Below are positions 51,932-59,727 of a stretch of DNA of 64,000 nucleotides, one piece after another; positions within the stretch are counted from its first letter, which is position 1, and every line of letters begins with the position of its first letter. Below the pieces are notes generated by a model, which did no database searches, was not told the origin of the DNA, and was given only the letters and a program-made list of their open reading frames with translations. The position numbers were made by a program, and so were the translations under genes. This DNA is from Mycobacterium dioxanotrophicus. Its GTDB lineage: Bacteria; Actinomycetota; Actinomycetes; Mycobacteriales; Mycobacteriaceae. The stretch is taken from assembly GCF_002157835.1 (NCBI RefSeq), contig NZ_CP020809.1, forward strand, positions 558,001 through 622,000. Direction: 5' to 3'.

Positions 51932-51982
51932 CTTGATCGTTGATCAAGTGTAGTGGATAGTGGGTCTTGATCCTTGTTCAAG
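51932..51982. promoter_or_regulatory. Two 17-bp TetR operators
   Basis: CTTGATCGTTGATCAAG (51932-51948) and CTTGATCCTTGTTCAAG (51966-51982) are palindromes with centres 34 bases apart, in the 87-base divergent region. The first is perfect except for its central three bases; the second has one arm mismatch. Confidence 0.8.
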
Positions 51983-51993
51983 AGAGGTGGGCT

Positions 51994-52944
51994 ATGGGTG
52001 TGGGAGTGGCCGATCAACCAGCGGTCGTCAGACAGCTGCGGCTCGAGGCCGACGGCGTCGTGTCGGTGTCGCTGACCCGACCGGACGGATTGCCGTGGCC
52101 GGCGTGGGCGCCGGGCGCACACGTCGATATCGTGCTGCCCACGGGCATCACCCGGCAGTACTCGTTGTGCGGGTCGCCCGACGACCGCGACACCTACCGC
52201 ATCGCGGTACGGCGCCAGGTCCGCAGCCGCGGCGGTTCGGAATACGTCCACGCATTTCTCCGCCCCGGTCAGAATCTCGCAATTCGAGGTCCCCGCAACA
52301 ACTTTCCGCTCCGAGAGCACGACCGCTACCTCTTCATCGCCGGGGGCATCGGTATCACCCCGATCCTGGCGATGGTGCGGGAGACCGCCGAGCGAGGCAA
52401 GCCGTGGCGACTGCTCTACGCGGGGTCGAGTGCGGCCGGGATGGCGTTCACGGGCGAGCTGGCGGAGCTCGGTGGCGTAGTCGAGTGCTATGTGAGTGAT
52501 CGGTGCGGCCGCATTCCGCTGGATGATCTGCTGTCGGAACCGCGGGTGGGCACCGGCGTGTACGCGTGCGGACCCGAAACACTCTTGACCGCCATCGCCG
52601 AGCGCATGACGCACTGGCCGCCCGGCGCGCTGCACATCGAACGGTTCGCATCGCGACCGAAGCCGACGCGTCCCGACACCGAATTCGACGTCCGTTGTGC
52701 CCGTTCGGCCAAGACCGTCACAGTGCCGCCGGGGCAAAGCATCCTCGACGCGCTCGTCGGCGCGGGTGTGCCGGTCACGGCATCGTGTCGCGAGGGACTG
52801 TGCGGCACATGTGAGACCGCGGTGCTCGACGGAACGCCCGACCACCGCGACGACATCCTCGACGAGCGGGAACGCGCCGCCAATGACCGCATGTTCATCT
52901 GCGTGTCCCGTGCTGTCGGGCCCCGGCTGGAATTGGACATCTGA
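51994..52944 (+). CDS. PDR/VanB-type ferredoxin oxidoreductase
   Basis: This 316-residue reductase has an FMN/FAD domain (RQYSLCGSPDD), an NAD domain (FIAGGIGITPILAM, YACGPETLL) and a C-terminal plant-type [2Fe-2S] ferredoxin (ASCREGLCGTCE plus a last Cys in MFICVSRA). This order is that of phthalate dioxygenase reductase and vanillate demethylase reductase. Such enzymes feed electrons to a Rieske oxygenase, but none is encoded nearby. The next gene is a pyridoxamine-oxidase-like flavoprotein. The divergent TetR gene probably represses it. Confidence 0.88.
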   Translation: MGVGVADQPAVVRQLRLEADGVVSVSLTRPDGLPWPAWAPGAHVDIVLPTGITRQYSLCGSPDDRDTYRIAVRRQVRSRGGSEYVHAFLRPGQNLAIRGPRNNFPLREHDRYLFIAGGIGITPILAMVRETAERGKPWRLLYAGSSAAGMAFTGELAELGGVVECYVSDRCGRIPLDDLLSEPRVGTGVYACGPETLLTAIAERMTHWPPGALHIERFASRPKPTRPDTEFDVRCARSAKTVTVPPGQSILDALVGAGVPVTASCREGLCGTCETAVLDGTPDHRDDILDERERAANDRMFICVSRAVGPRLELDI

Positions 52945-52945
52945 C

Positions 52946-53602
52946 GTGGATCACACCGCAGCTGACGGCTACCAGCCCATCGATCTGTCCCGCATCCGCG
53001 AAATCATCGGCTACCCACCGAAATTCATCGAGGAGAAGAAGACCTCGAGCCTCGGCGAGTTCGCCCGGCGGTTCATCGCACACAGCACCTTCTACGTCGT
53101 CGCGACAGTCAACGACGCCGGGCAGGTCGATGCGAGCCCGAAGGGCGACCCGCCCGGTTCGGTCAAGATTCTCGACTCGCGGACCCTGGCGATTCCCGAC
53201 CGGCCGGGCAACAAGGCCATCGACACGTTCCGAAACCTGGTCGAGCGCCCTGGCATCGGAGTGCTGTTCCTGGTTCCGGGCGTCCGCGAGGTGCTGCGGG
53301 TCAACGGTGATGCTTTCGTCACCGACGATCCCGATCTGCTCGAGATGCTCGCGGCCGACGGCAAGCCCGCGGTGCTCGCCACGATCGTCCGTGTCCAGGA
53401 AGTGTTCTACCAATGCGGCAAGGCGCTGATCCGCTCGCGCATGTGGAACCCCGATCCAGGGCTGGCCGATGCACTCCTGGGCGGTGCAAACTTCTACTGC
53501 GCGATCGGCGCCGAGATGGGTGAGATGGCCACCGCCATGGGAATCGACGTGAGCGGGCTCATCGACATCACAAACGAGCACTACGAGACGACGTTGTACT
53601 GA
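52946..53602 (+). CDS. PPOX-class FMN-dependent protein
   Basis: This 218-residue protein starts at a GTG two bases after the reductase stop. It has a split-barrel flavin fold with STFYVVATVNDAGQVDASPK, GDPPGSVKILDSRTLAIPDR, PGNKAIDTFRNLVERPGIGV and a late CGKALIRSRMW. It matches the MSMEG_1061-like PPOX group (TIGR04025-like). Members bind FMN, F420 or heme; the reaction here is unknown. It is co-transcribed with the reductase under TetR control. Confidence 0.8.
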   Translation: MDHTAADGYQPIDLSRIREIIGYPPKFIEEKKTSSLGEFARRFIAHSTFYVVATVNDAGQVDASPKGDPPGSVKILDSRTLAIPDRPGNKAIDTFRNLVERPGIGVLFLVPGVREVLRVNGDAFVTDDPDLLEMLAADGKPAVLATIVRVQEVFYQCGKALIRSRMWNPDPGLADALLGGANFYCAIGAEMGEMATAMGIDVSGLIDITNEHYETTLY

Positions 53603-53650
53603 CGCTCCGGTTTTCCCTTGCCGGTGCGCGCCGAAGCGTTCAATGGGCAC

Positions 53651-55012
53651 ATGGAGTTGATGTCGCCGACCGATTCGATGTTTCTCATCGCCGAGACGCG
53701 GGAGCACCCGTTCCATGTCGGTGGTCTGGCGCTCTATGAGCCACCGGCCGGCGCGAGCTCCGAATTTGTCCGCGAGCTGTACGAGGAGATGGTCGCGCAC
53801 ACCGACTTTCAGCCTGTGTTCCGCAAACACCCGGCCACCATCCTCGGCGGCATCGCCAACGTCGGCTGGACCTACGACAACGACGTCGACCTCGACTACC
53901 ACCTGCGCCGCTCGGCGCTGCCGTCGCCGGGCCGGGTGCGTGACCTGCTCGAACTGACTTCGCGGCTGCACAGCGGCCTGCTGGATCGGCATCGTCCGCT
54001 GTGGGAGGCCCATTTGATCGAGGGGCTCGCCGACGGCCGGTTCGCGGTGTACACCAAGCTGCACCACTCGTTGATCGACGGTGTGTCGGCACTCAAGCTG
54101 ATCATGCGCACGCTGTCGGAGGATCCGCACGACACCGAGGTGCGGGTGCCGTGGGACCTGCCGCGCAAGAAGCGCGAGCGCCAGCACCAGAGCCCGTCGC
54201 TGCTGCGCACCGTGACCGATGCGGCAGGCGCCGCCGTCGGGATCGCGCCGTCGACGGTGAAACTGGCGCGTGCCGCGTTGCTCGAACAGCAGCTCACGTT
54301 GCCGTTCGCCGCGCCGAAGACGATGTTCAACGTCAAGATCGGCGGTGCGCGCCGGGTGGCCGCGCAGTCGTGGCCGCTGGAGCGGTTCAAGCGGGTCAAG
54401 GAGGCCAGTGGCGTCACCGTCAACGACGTGGTGCTCGGCATGTGCGCCGGTGCGCTGCGGGCGTATCTGCTTGAGCAGGGCGCACTGCCGGACCGGCCGT
54501 TGATCGCGATGGTCCCGGTCAGCCTGCGCTCGGAAAACGAGGCCGATGCCGGTGGCAACCTGGTCGGGTCCATCCTGTGCAACCTCGCCACCGATCGCGA
54601 CAATCCCGCCGAGCGGCTCACCATCATCAGCGAGTCGATGCGCGGCAACAAGCAGATCTTCTCCGAACTGCCCCGGGTGCAGGCATTGGCGTTGTCCGCG
54701 TTGATGATCGCGCCGCTCGGCCTGGCCGCGGTACCGGGCTTTGTCAAGGCCACCGCCCCGCCGTTCAACCTCGTCATCTCCAACGTCCCGGGGCCGCGGC
54801 ATCCGCTGTACTGGAAGGGGGCCCGGCTCGACGGCAACTATCCGCTGTCCATCGCGCTGGACGGCCAGGCCATGAACATCACCCTGGCCAACAACGGCGA
54901 CAATCTGGACTTCGGTCTGGTCGGCTGCCGGCGCAGTGTGCCGCATCTGCAGCGGATGCTCAGTCATCTGGAGGACTCGCTCAAGGCTCTCGAGGTCGCC
55001 ACCGGCGTGTGA
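53651..55012 (+). CDS. WS/DGAT wax ester synthase/diacylglycerol acyltransferase
   Basis: This 453-residue acyltransferase has ELMSPTDSMFLIAETREHPF at the start, catalytic KLHHSLIDGVSALKL (HHxxxDG), VNDVVLGMCAGALR, and NLVISNVPGPRHPLYW. It makes triacylglycerol or wax esters from acyl-CoA, associated with lipid bodies and the membrane. The ATG at 53651 is chosen by family start. Mycobacteria have many copies; specificity cannot be told. Confidence 0.9.
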   Translation: MELMSPTDSMFLIAETREHPFHVGGLALYEPPAGASSEFVRELYEEMVAHTDFQPVFRKHPATILGGIANVGWTYDNDVDLDYHLRRSALPSPGRVRDLLELTSRLHSGLLDRHRPLWEAHLIEGLADGRFAVYTKLHHSLIDGVSALKLIMRTLSEDPHDTEVRVPWDLPRKKRERQHQSPSLLRTVTDAAGAAVGIAPSTVKLARAALLEQQLTLPFAAPKTMFNVKIGGARRVAAQSWPLERFKRVKEASGVTVNDVVLGMCAGALRAYLLEQGALPDRPLIAMVPVSLRSENEADAGGNLVGSILCNLATDRDNPAERLTIISESMRGNKQIFSELPRVQALALSALMIAPLGLAAVPGFVKATAPPFNLVISNVPGPRHPLYWKGARLDGNYPLSIALDGQAMNITLANNGDNLDFGLVGCRRSVPHLQRMLSHLEDSLKALEVATGV

Positions 55013-55059
55013 CACCAAAAACGCGTATTGGGTAGACCAAAAACCGCAAGTCACGCAAA

Positions 55060-57321
55060 ATGGTTGCCGTGACGGATGGCGATGGTGTGACCCTGGGCCG
55101 GATGCGGATTCTCGACGCGAAACCGGTCAACCTCGACGGTTTCAGTGTCACCAACCCGGATCTGGGCCTGGCCGCGATGAGCAGCCCCAACGACCCGGAG
55201 CCGTCGCTGGTCGTGAGAGACGGACAGGTCGTCGAGTTGGACGGCAAGGCCGCCGCCGACTTCGACGTCATCGATGAGTTCATCGCCCGCTACGGGCTGG
55301 ATCTCGACGTCGCCGCCGAGGCGATGGCATGTCCCGACGTCGCGCTCGCGCGCATGGCCGTCGACCCCGGCGTGCCGCGCGCGGAGGTGGTCCGGCTGAT
55401 CGGCGGCACCACCCCGGCCAAGTTGGCGCGGGTGATCGCGGTGATGACTCCGGTCGAGATGCAGATGGCGATGGCCAAGATGCGTGCCCGCCGCACGCCG
55501 AGCAATCAGGCGCACGTCACCAACCAGCTCGACGACCCGCTGCTGATCGCGGCCGATGCGGCCAGCGCGGTGGCATACGGGTTCCGTGAGGTCGAGACAA
55601 CGGTTCCGGTGCTCGGCGACGCACCGTCGAATGCCGTTGCGCTGCTGATCGGTTCGCAGGTCGGGACACCCGGCGCGATGGCGCAGTGCTCCATCGAGGA
55701 GGCGCTGGAACTGCGGCTGGGGCTGCGCGGGCTCACCAGTTACGCCGAGACCATCTCCATCTACGGCACCGAGCAGGTGTTCGTCGACGGCGACGACACC
55801 CCGTTCTCCAAGGCCATCCTCACGAGCGCCTACGCGTCACGCGGATTGAAGATGCGGGTCACCAGCGGTGGCGGTGCCGAGGTGCTCATGGGGGCGGCGG
55901 AGAAGTGCTCGATCCTGTACCTGGAATCGCGGTGCGTGTCGCTGGCCCGCGCGCTGGGCTCACAAGGCGTGCAGAACGGCGGCATCGACGGGGTCGGGGT
56001 GGTGGCCTCGGTGCCCGAGGGCATGAAGGAGCTGCTCGCCGAGAACCTCATGGTGATGATGCGCGACCTGGAATCGTGTGCGGGCAATGACAACCTGATC
56101 TCCGAGTCCGACATCCGCCGTAGCGCGCACACCCTGCCGGTGCTGCTGGCCGGCGCGGACTTCATCTTCTCCGGGTTCGGCTCGATCCCGCGCTACGACA
56201 ACGCGTTCGCGCTGTCCAACTTCAACTCCGATGACATGGACGATTTCCTTGTCCTGCAACGGGACTGGGGTTCCGACGGCGGGCTGCGGACCGTCCCTGC
56301 CGAGCATCTGGCCCGGGTGCGCCGCCGCGCGGCGCGGGCCGTGCAGGCGGTGTACCGCGACCTCGGCCTGGCCGACTTCGACGACAGCCACATCGACGAG
56401 GTGGTGGCCGCCAACGGATCCCGCGATCTGCCGCCCGGTGACCCGAAGGCCGTCGCCGAGGCGGCGGCCGCCATCGAGGCCAAGCAGCTCACGGTGTTCG
56501 ACGTGGTGGCCTCGCTGCACCGCACCGGATTCGGCGAAGAAGCCGAGGCGATCATGCGGTTGACGCGAGAACGTCTGCAGGGCGACCAGTTACAGACCTC
56601 GGCGATCTTCGACGACCAGTTCCGGGTGCTGTCCAAGATCACCGACCCCAACGACTACGCGGGCCCGGGTACCGGGTACACCCTGAGCGAGGAGCGCCGT
56701 GCCGAGATCGACGACATCCGCCAGCAACGCAGCACCGCAGAGTTGACCGCCGACCAGGCCGAACACGCCGGGCACCTCCTCGTCACCGACGTGGAACCGG
56801 CCCGCCAAGGCCGCGACCCGCGCGAGGTGTGCATCGGCCTGTCCCCGGCGTTGGGCCGCAGCGTCTGGCTGACCCTGTGCGGGCTGACCATCGGTGAGGT
56901 GATCCGGCAGATCTCCGCGGGACTCGAGGAAGAAGGATGCGTGCCGCGGTTCGTCCGCGTGCGCTCGACCATCGACGTCGGCCTGATCGGGTTGACCGCG
57001 GCCAAACTGTCCGGGTCGGGCATCGGAATCGGATTGCAGGGCAAGGGGACTGCGCTGATCCACCGGCGTGACCTGGCGCCGCTGGCCAACCTCGAGCTGT
57101 TCAGTGTCGCCCCGCTGCTGACCGCCCGCAATTACCGTGAACTCGGCCGCAACGCGGCCCGACACGCCAAGGGCATGGCGCCCATACCGATCCTCACCGG
57201 CGGCACCGACGAGTCCATATCGGCGCGCTACCACGCGCGGGCGGTGGCGCTCGTCGCGCTGGAGCGTGAGGCCAGCGAACCGGGCCAGGGCCCCGTGACG
57301 GTGGAGGTGACGCGAGCATGA
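55060..57321 (+). CDS. B12-dependent diol/glycerol dehydratase, fused large and medium subunits
   Basis: This 753-residue protein has a PduC-like large subunit in residues ~1-550: PVNLDGFSVTNPDLGLAAM, TPVEMQMAMAKMRARRTPSN, QVGTPGAMAQCSIEEALELR, GGAEVLMGAAEKCSILYLES and QGVQNGGIDGVG. After a linker, a PduD-like medium subunit occupies ~590-753: EVCIGLSPALGRSVWLTLCG and IGIGLQGKGTALIHRRDL. In enteric bacteria these are separate chains. It dehydrates propanediol or glycerol to an aldehyde through an adenosylcobalamin radical. The ATG at 55060 follows a short 47-base gap with no room for a cobalamin riboswitch. The next two genes overlap by four bases. Confidence 0.88.
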   Translation: MVAVTDGDGVTLGRMRILDAKPVNLDGFSVTNPDLGLAAMSSPNDPEPSLVVRDGQVVELDGKAAADFDVIDEFIARYGLDLDVAAEAMACPDVALARMAVDPGVPRAEVVRLIGGTTPAKLARVIAVMTPVEMQMAMAKMRARRTPSNQAHVTNQLDDPLLIAADAASAVAYGFREVETTVPVLGDAPSNAVALLIGSQVGTPGAMAQCSIEEALELRLGLRGLTSYAETISIYGTEQVFVDGDDTPFSKAILTSAYASRGLKMRVTSGGGAEVLMGAAEKCSILYLESRCVSLARALGSQGVQNGGIDGVGVVASVPEGMKELLAENLMVMMRDLESCAGNDNLISESDIRRSAHTLPVLLAGADFIFSGFGSIPRYDNAFALSNFNSDDMDDFLVLQRDWGSDGGLRTVPAEHLARVRRRAARAVQAVYRDLGLADFDDSHIDEVVAANGSRDLPPGDPKAVAEAAAAIEAKQLTVFDVVASLHRTGFGEEAEAIMRLTRERLQGDQLQTSAIFDDQFRVLSKITDPNDYAGPGTGYTLSEERRAEIDDIRQQRSTAELTADQAEHAGHLLVTDVEPARQGRDPREVCIGLSPALGRSVWLTLCGLTIGEVIRQISAGLEEEGCVPRFVRVRSTIDVGLIGLTAAKLSGSGIGIGLQGKGTALIHRRDLAPLANLELFSVAPLLTARNYRELGRNAARHAKGMAPIPILTGGTDESISARYHARAVALVALEREASEPGQGPVTVEVTRA

Positions 57322-57650
57322 GCGAGAAGTTCACCGTCGCCGCGGCCGTCGACGGCAAGCTGGACCTGGCGGATCTGCGGATGGACCCGGCCGTGCTGGC
57401 CCACCAGGCCGCGGTCGCTGAGCAGGACGGCAACCCCCAACTCGCCGAGAACTTCCGGCGCGCAGCCGAATTGGCCATCATCGACGACGAGGAGGTGATG
57501 GGGCTCTACGAGGCGCTGCGCCCGTACCGCTCCACCGCCGCGGAACTCGACGCGCTGCAGGCCTCGTTGGCCGCACGTGGCGCTGCCCGTTGTGCCGAAC
57601 TGGTGCGTCAGGCCGCCGTGGTCTACGCCCGCCGGGGTCTGCTGCGGTGA
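57318..57650 (+). CDS. Diol dehydratase small subunit
   Basis: This 110-residue protein is a short PduE-like subunit: KLDLADLRMDPAVLAHQAAV, GNPQLAENFRRAAELAIIDD and EEVMGLYEALRPYRSTAAEL. Enteric PduE is about 170 residues with an N-terminal targeting extension; that extension is absent, consistent with an enzyme not packed in a microcompartment. It overlaps both neighbours by ATGA/GTGA junctions. Confidence 0.88.
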   Translation: MSEKFTVAAAVDGKLDLADLRMDPAVLAHQAAVAEQDGNPQLAENFRRAAELAIIDDEEVMGLYEALRPYRSTAAELDALQASLAARGAARCAELVRQAAVVYARRGLLR

Positions 57651-59362
57651 TCGTCGCGGGTATCGATATCGGCAACCACACCACCGAGATCGTGCTCGCC
57701 CGCGTGGATACCGGTGCCGACGATGGCGCCGTGCAGCCCGTCGGGCACGGGCAGGCACCGACCCGGGGCCGCAAGGGATCCCGCGATTCGCTCGACGGGG
57801 CAGCGGCCCTGCTGCACCGGATCGAGGTCGACGCGGGAGCGTGTGCGGACGTGCTCGTCCTGTCGGCGATCCGCCCGGTGGACACCGACACCGCTCCGCT
57901 GCCACCCGCGTCGTCGCCCCGCTCGCCGGTGCGCAGCCTGCGCAAGCCGGACGCCAGCACGCCCGCGGGCAGCGGATTCGCCGTCGGCCGCCATGTCCCG
58001 CTGGCAGCGCTGTCCGGCCCCGCCGCGGCGGGCCCGGTCATCGTATCCGTCGACGGGGACACCGATTTCGAGGTCGCCGCCGCCGCCATCACCGCGGCGC
58101 TCGCGGACGGATGGTCGGTGACCGGCGTGGTCGCCGCACAGGACGACGCGGTGCTGATCGCCAACCGCATCCCGATCGACATTCCGGTGGTCGACGAGGT
58201 CGACGTCGCCGGGCTCGCGCCAGGAGCGCTGGTCGCCGTGGAGGTGGTGCCCGAGGGGCGGGCCTACCGGGCCCTCGCCGATCCGATCGCGCTGTGCGCC
58301 GCCCTGGAACTGGGGCATGAGCAACTGCCCGATATCGCCGAATTCACTCGTGAACTCGCCGACGCCCCCGCGATCGCGGTTACCGGCCGCACGGCGCCGC
58401 CCGAGCCGCCGGCCGTCGACGACGACTACGTCGAATTCACCGTCGACGGCAGGCCGGTCCGCTACTCGCCCGCGCAGGCGCACAGCATCCTGCGGCGCGA
58501 CCCGCCAGGAGCTCCGCTGCGGATCCGGTTGCGTTCGATCCCCACCGCCGACCACGAAATCACGGTCGACGACGCCTTTTTCACCGATCTGTCGGCGTTG
58601 GACAACGGTGCGTGGCTGCGCCGCGGGGTCGCCGACGCCCGCGGCACGGTCGTGGCATTGCTGGCCGCCGACCACGTCGCCGACGCGGCGGCCACCCTGC
58701 AGGAGCTGACGGGACGTCCGGCGTACACCATCGCGAGCGAACCGGAGGCCGCGGCACGCGGGGCACGTACGACGCCCGGGCTGCCGCCGGACTCTGTGGT
58801 GTGCGACATCGGTGGCGGCACGATCGATCTGGTCGGTGCCGACCGGACGGTGACCGCAGCGGGAGCGGGGGAGACCATCACCGTCGCCGTGGCCCGGATG
58901 CTCAACATCCCGCGGGCGCTGGCCGAGCGGGTGAAGCGGACCCCGGCGCTGCGGGTGGAGGGGCCGCACGTCGCGCACGAAGAAGACGGCAGGCGGGTGT
59001 TTCTCGACAACCCGGCGCCTGCCGATGCCATCGGGCGGTTGTGCACGCGGGGCAGCGCCGGCCTGGTCCCGTTCTCGAACAGGCTGGCCGCCGAGGAGTG
59101 GCGCAGCCTGCGCCTGGCGATCAAACAGGAGACGGTCGCCGCGAACATCGCGCGCTGCCTCACCGCATTCGAAAAACCGCCTGCGGCACTGGTATTGGCT
59201 GGCGGCGGGGCACTCGACGACGAATTGTTGCGGACGGTGGGCGAATCCCTGCGGATGGTCCCGGTGGTGGTGGGGCGGGCCAACATCGACGGAATACACG
59301 GTCCGCGGTTCGCGGTGGCGTCAGGTCTGGTGCATCTGTACGCCACCGCATCGCGAAGCTGA
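57647..59362 (+). CDS. Diol dehydratase reactivating factor, large subunit
   Basis: This 571-residue DdrA/PduG-like chaperone-ATPase starts at a GTG overlapping the small-subunit stop. It has VIVAGIDIGNHTTEIVLARV (ATPase phosphate 1), a swivelling beta domain, VCDIGGGTIDLVGADRTVTA and ALVLAGGGALDDELLRTVGE. It exchanges damaged cobalamin in the dehydratase using ATP. The usual small partner (DdrB/PduH) is not encoded beside it, so it may act alone or use a distant subunit. Confidence 0.87.
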   Translation: MIVAGIDIGNHTTEIVLARVDTGADDGAVQPVGHGQAPTRGRKGSRDSLDGAAALLHRIEVDAGACADVLVLSAIRPVDTDTAPLPPASSPRSPVRSLRKPDASTPAGSGFAVGRHVPLAALSGPAAAGPVIVSVDGDTDFEVAAAAITAALADGWSVTGVVAAQDDAVLIANRIPIDIPVVDEVDVAGLAPGALVAVEVVPEGRAYRALADPIALCAALELGHEQLPDIAEFTRELADAPAIAVTGRTAPPEPPAVDDDYVEFTVDGRPVRYSPAQAHSILRRDPPGAPLRIRLRSIPTADHEITVDDAFFTDLSALDNGAWLRRGVADARGTVVALLAADHVADAAATLQELTGRPAYTIASEPEAAARGARTTPGLPPDSVVCDIGGGTIDLVGADRTVTAAGAGETITVAVARMLNIPRALAERVKRTPALRVEGPHVAHEEDGRRVFLDNPAPADAIGRLCTRGSAGLVPFSNRLAAEEWRSLRLAIKQETVAANIARCLTAFEKPPAALVLAGGGALDDELLRTVGESLRMVPVVVGRANIDGIHGPRFAVASGLVHLYATASRS

Positions 59363-59366
59363 CAGA

Positions 59367-59603
59367 TCAGAACGGCAGATCCACGTTGTTGGTCGTGGTG
59401 TTGGCCTCGTCGTGGTTGGAGTCGACGTAGCCCAGCCGGAACGGGACGTCGGGGTTGGTGCCGTAGGGCACCAGCGGGCTGGCGCCGCTGGCGGTGTTGG
59501 TGGTCTGGGTTTCGGCGGCTGCTGCGATGGGAGCCAGGGCGACCGTTCCGCCGATCGCGGCGGCGGCCAGTGCGGCGGCGATGAACTTCATCGGGTTCTT
59601 CAT
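59367..59603 (-). CDS. Small secreted protein
   Basis: This 78-residue precursor has an N-terminal signal peptide (FIAAALAAAAIGGTVALAPI, cleavage near AAA-ET). The mature ~47 residues are polar with PLVPYGTNPDVPFRLGYVDS and a Thr/Asn-rich end. No cysteine or known domain is present. I recall similar small exported proteins in mycobacteria without a known role. It converges with the reactivase gene, four bases apart. Confidence 0.65.
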   Translation of the reverse strand: MKNPMKFIAAALAAAAIGGTVALAPIAAAAETQTTNTASGASPLVPYGTNPDVPFRLGYVDSNHDEANTTTNNVDLPF

Positions 59604-59727
59604 GATGGTCTCCTCGGTGCTGGTCGCCTGTGTCGGCGATGACTAAATCCTGTCTCTGCAGCACTTCGGTGTCGTCGCTGCTGACACCCAACCCCGGGTA
59701 CCGAATACAGCCATTCCCGCGGTAGTG

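Noticed and set aside
52946..53602. Missing Rieske oxygenase hidden as a broken gene beside the reductase
   Set aside because: No CxH...CxxH Rieske pattern is found in any frame between 51.9 and 55 kb.
52895..55054. A 719-residue open frame on the minus strand
   Set aside because: It is antisense to the PPOX and WS/DGAT genes, both with catalytic or binding motifs. The antisense protein has no recognisable domain.
57623..59299. A 558-residue minus-strand frame
   Set aside because: It is antisense to the reactivase gene; low-complexity Arg/Gly/Asp composition.
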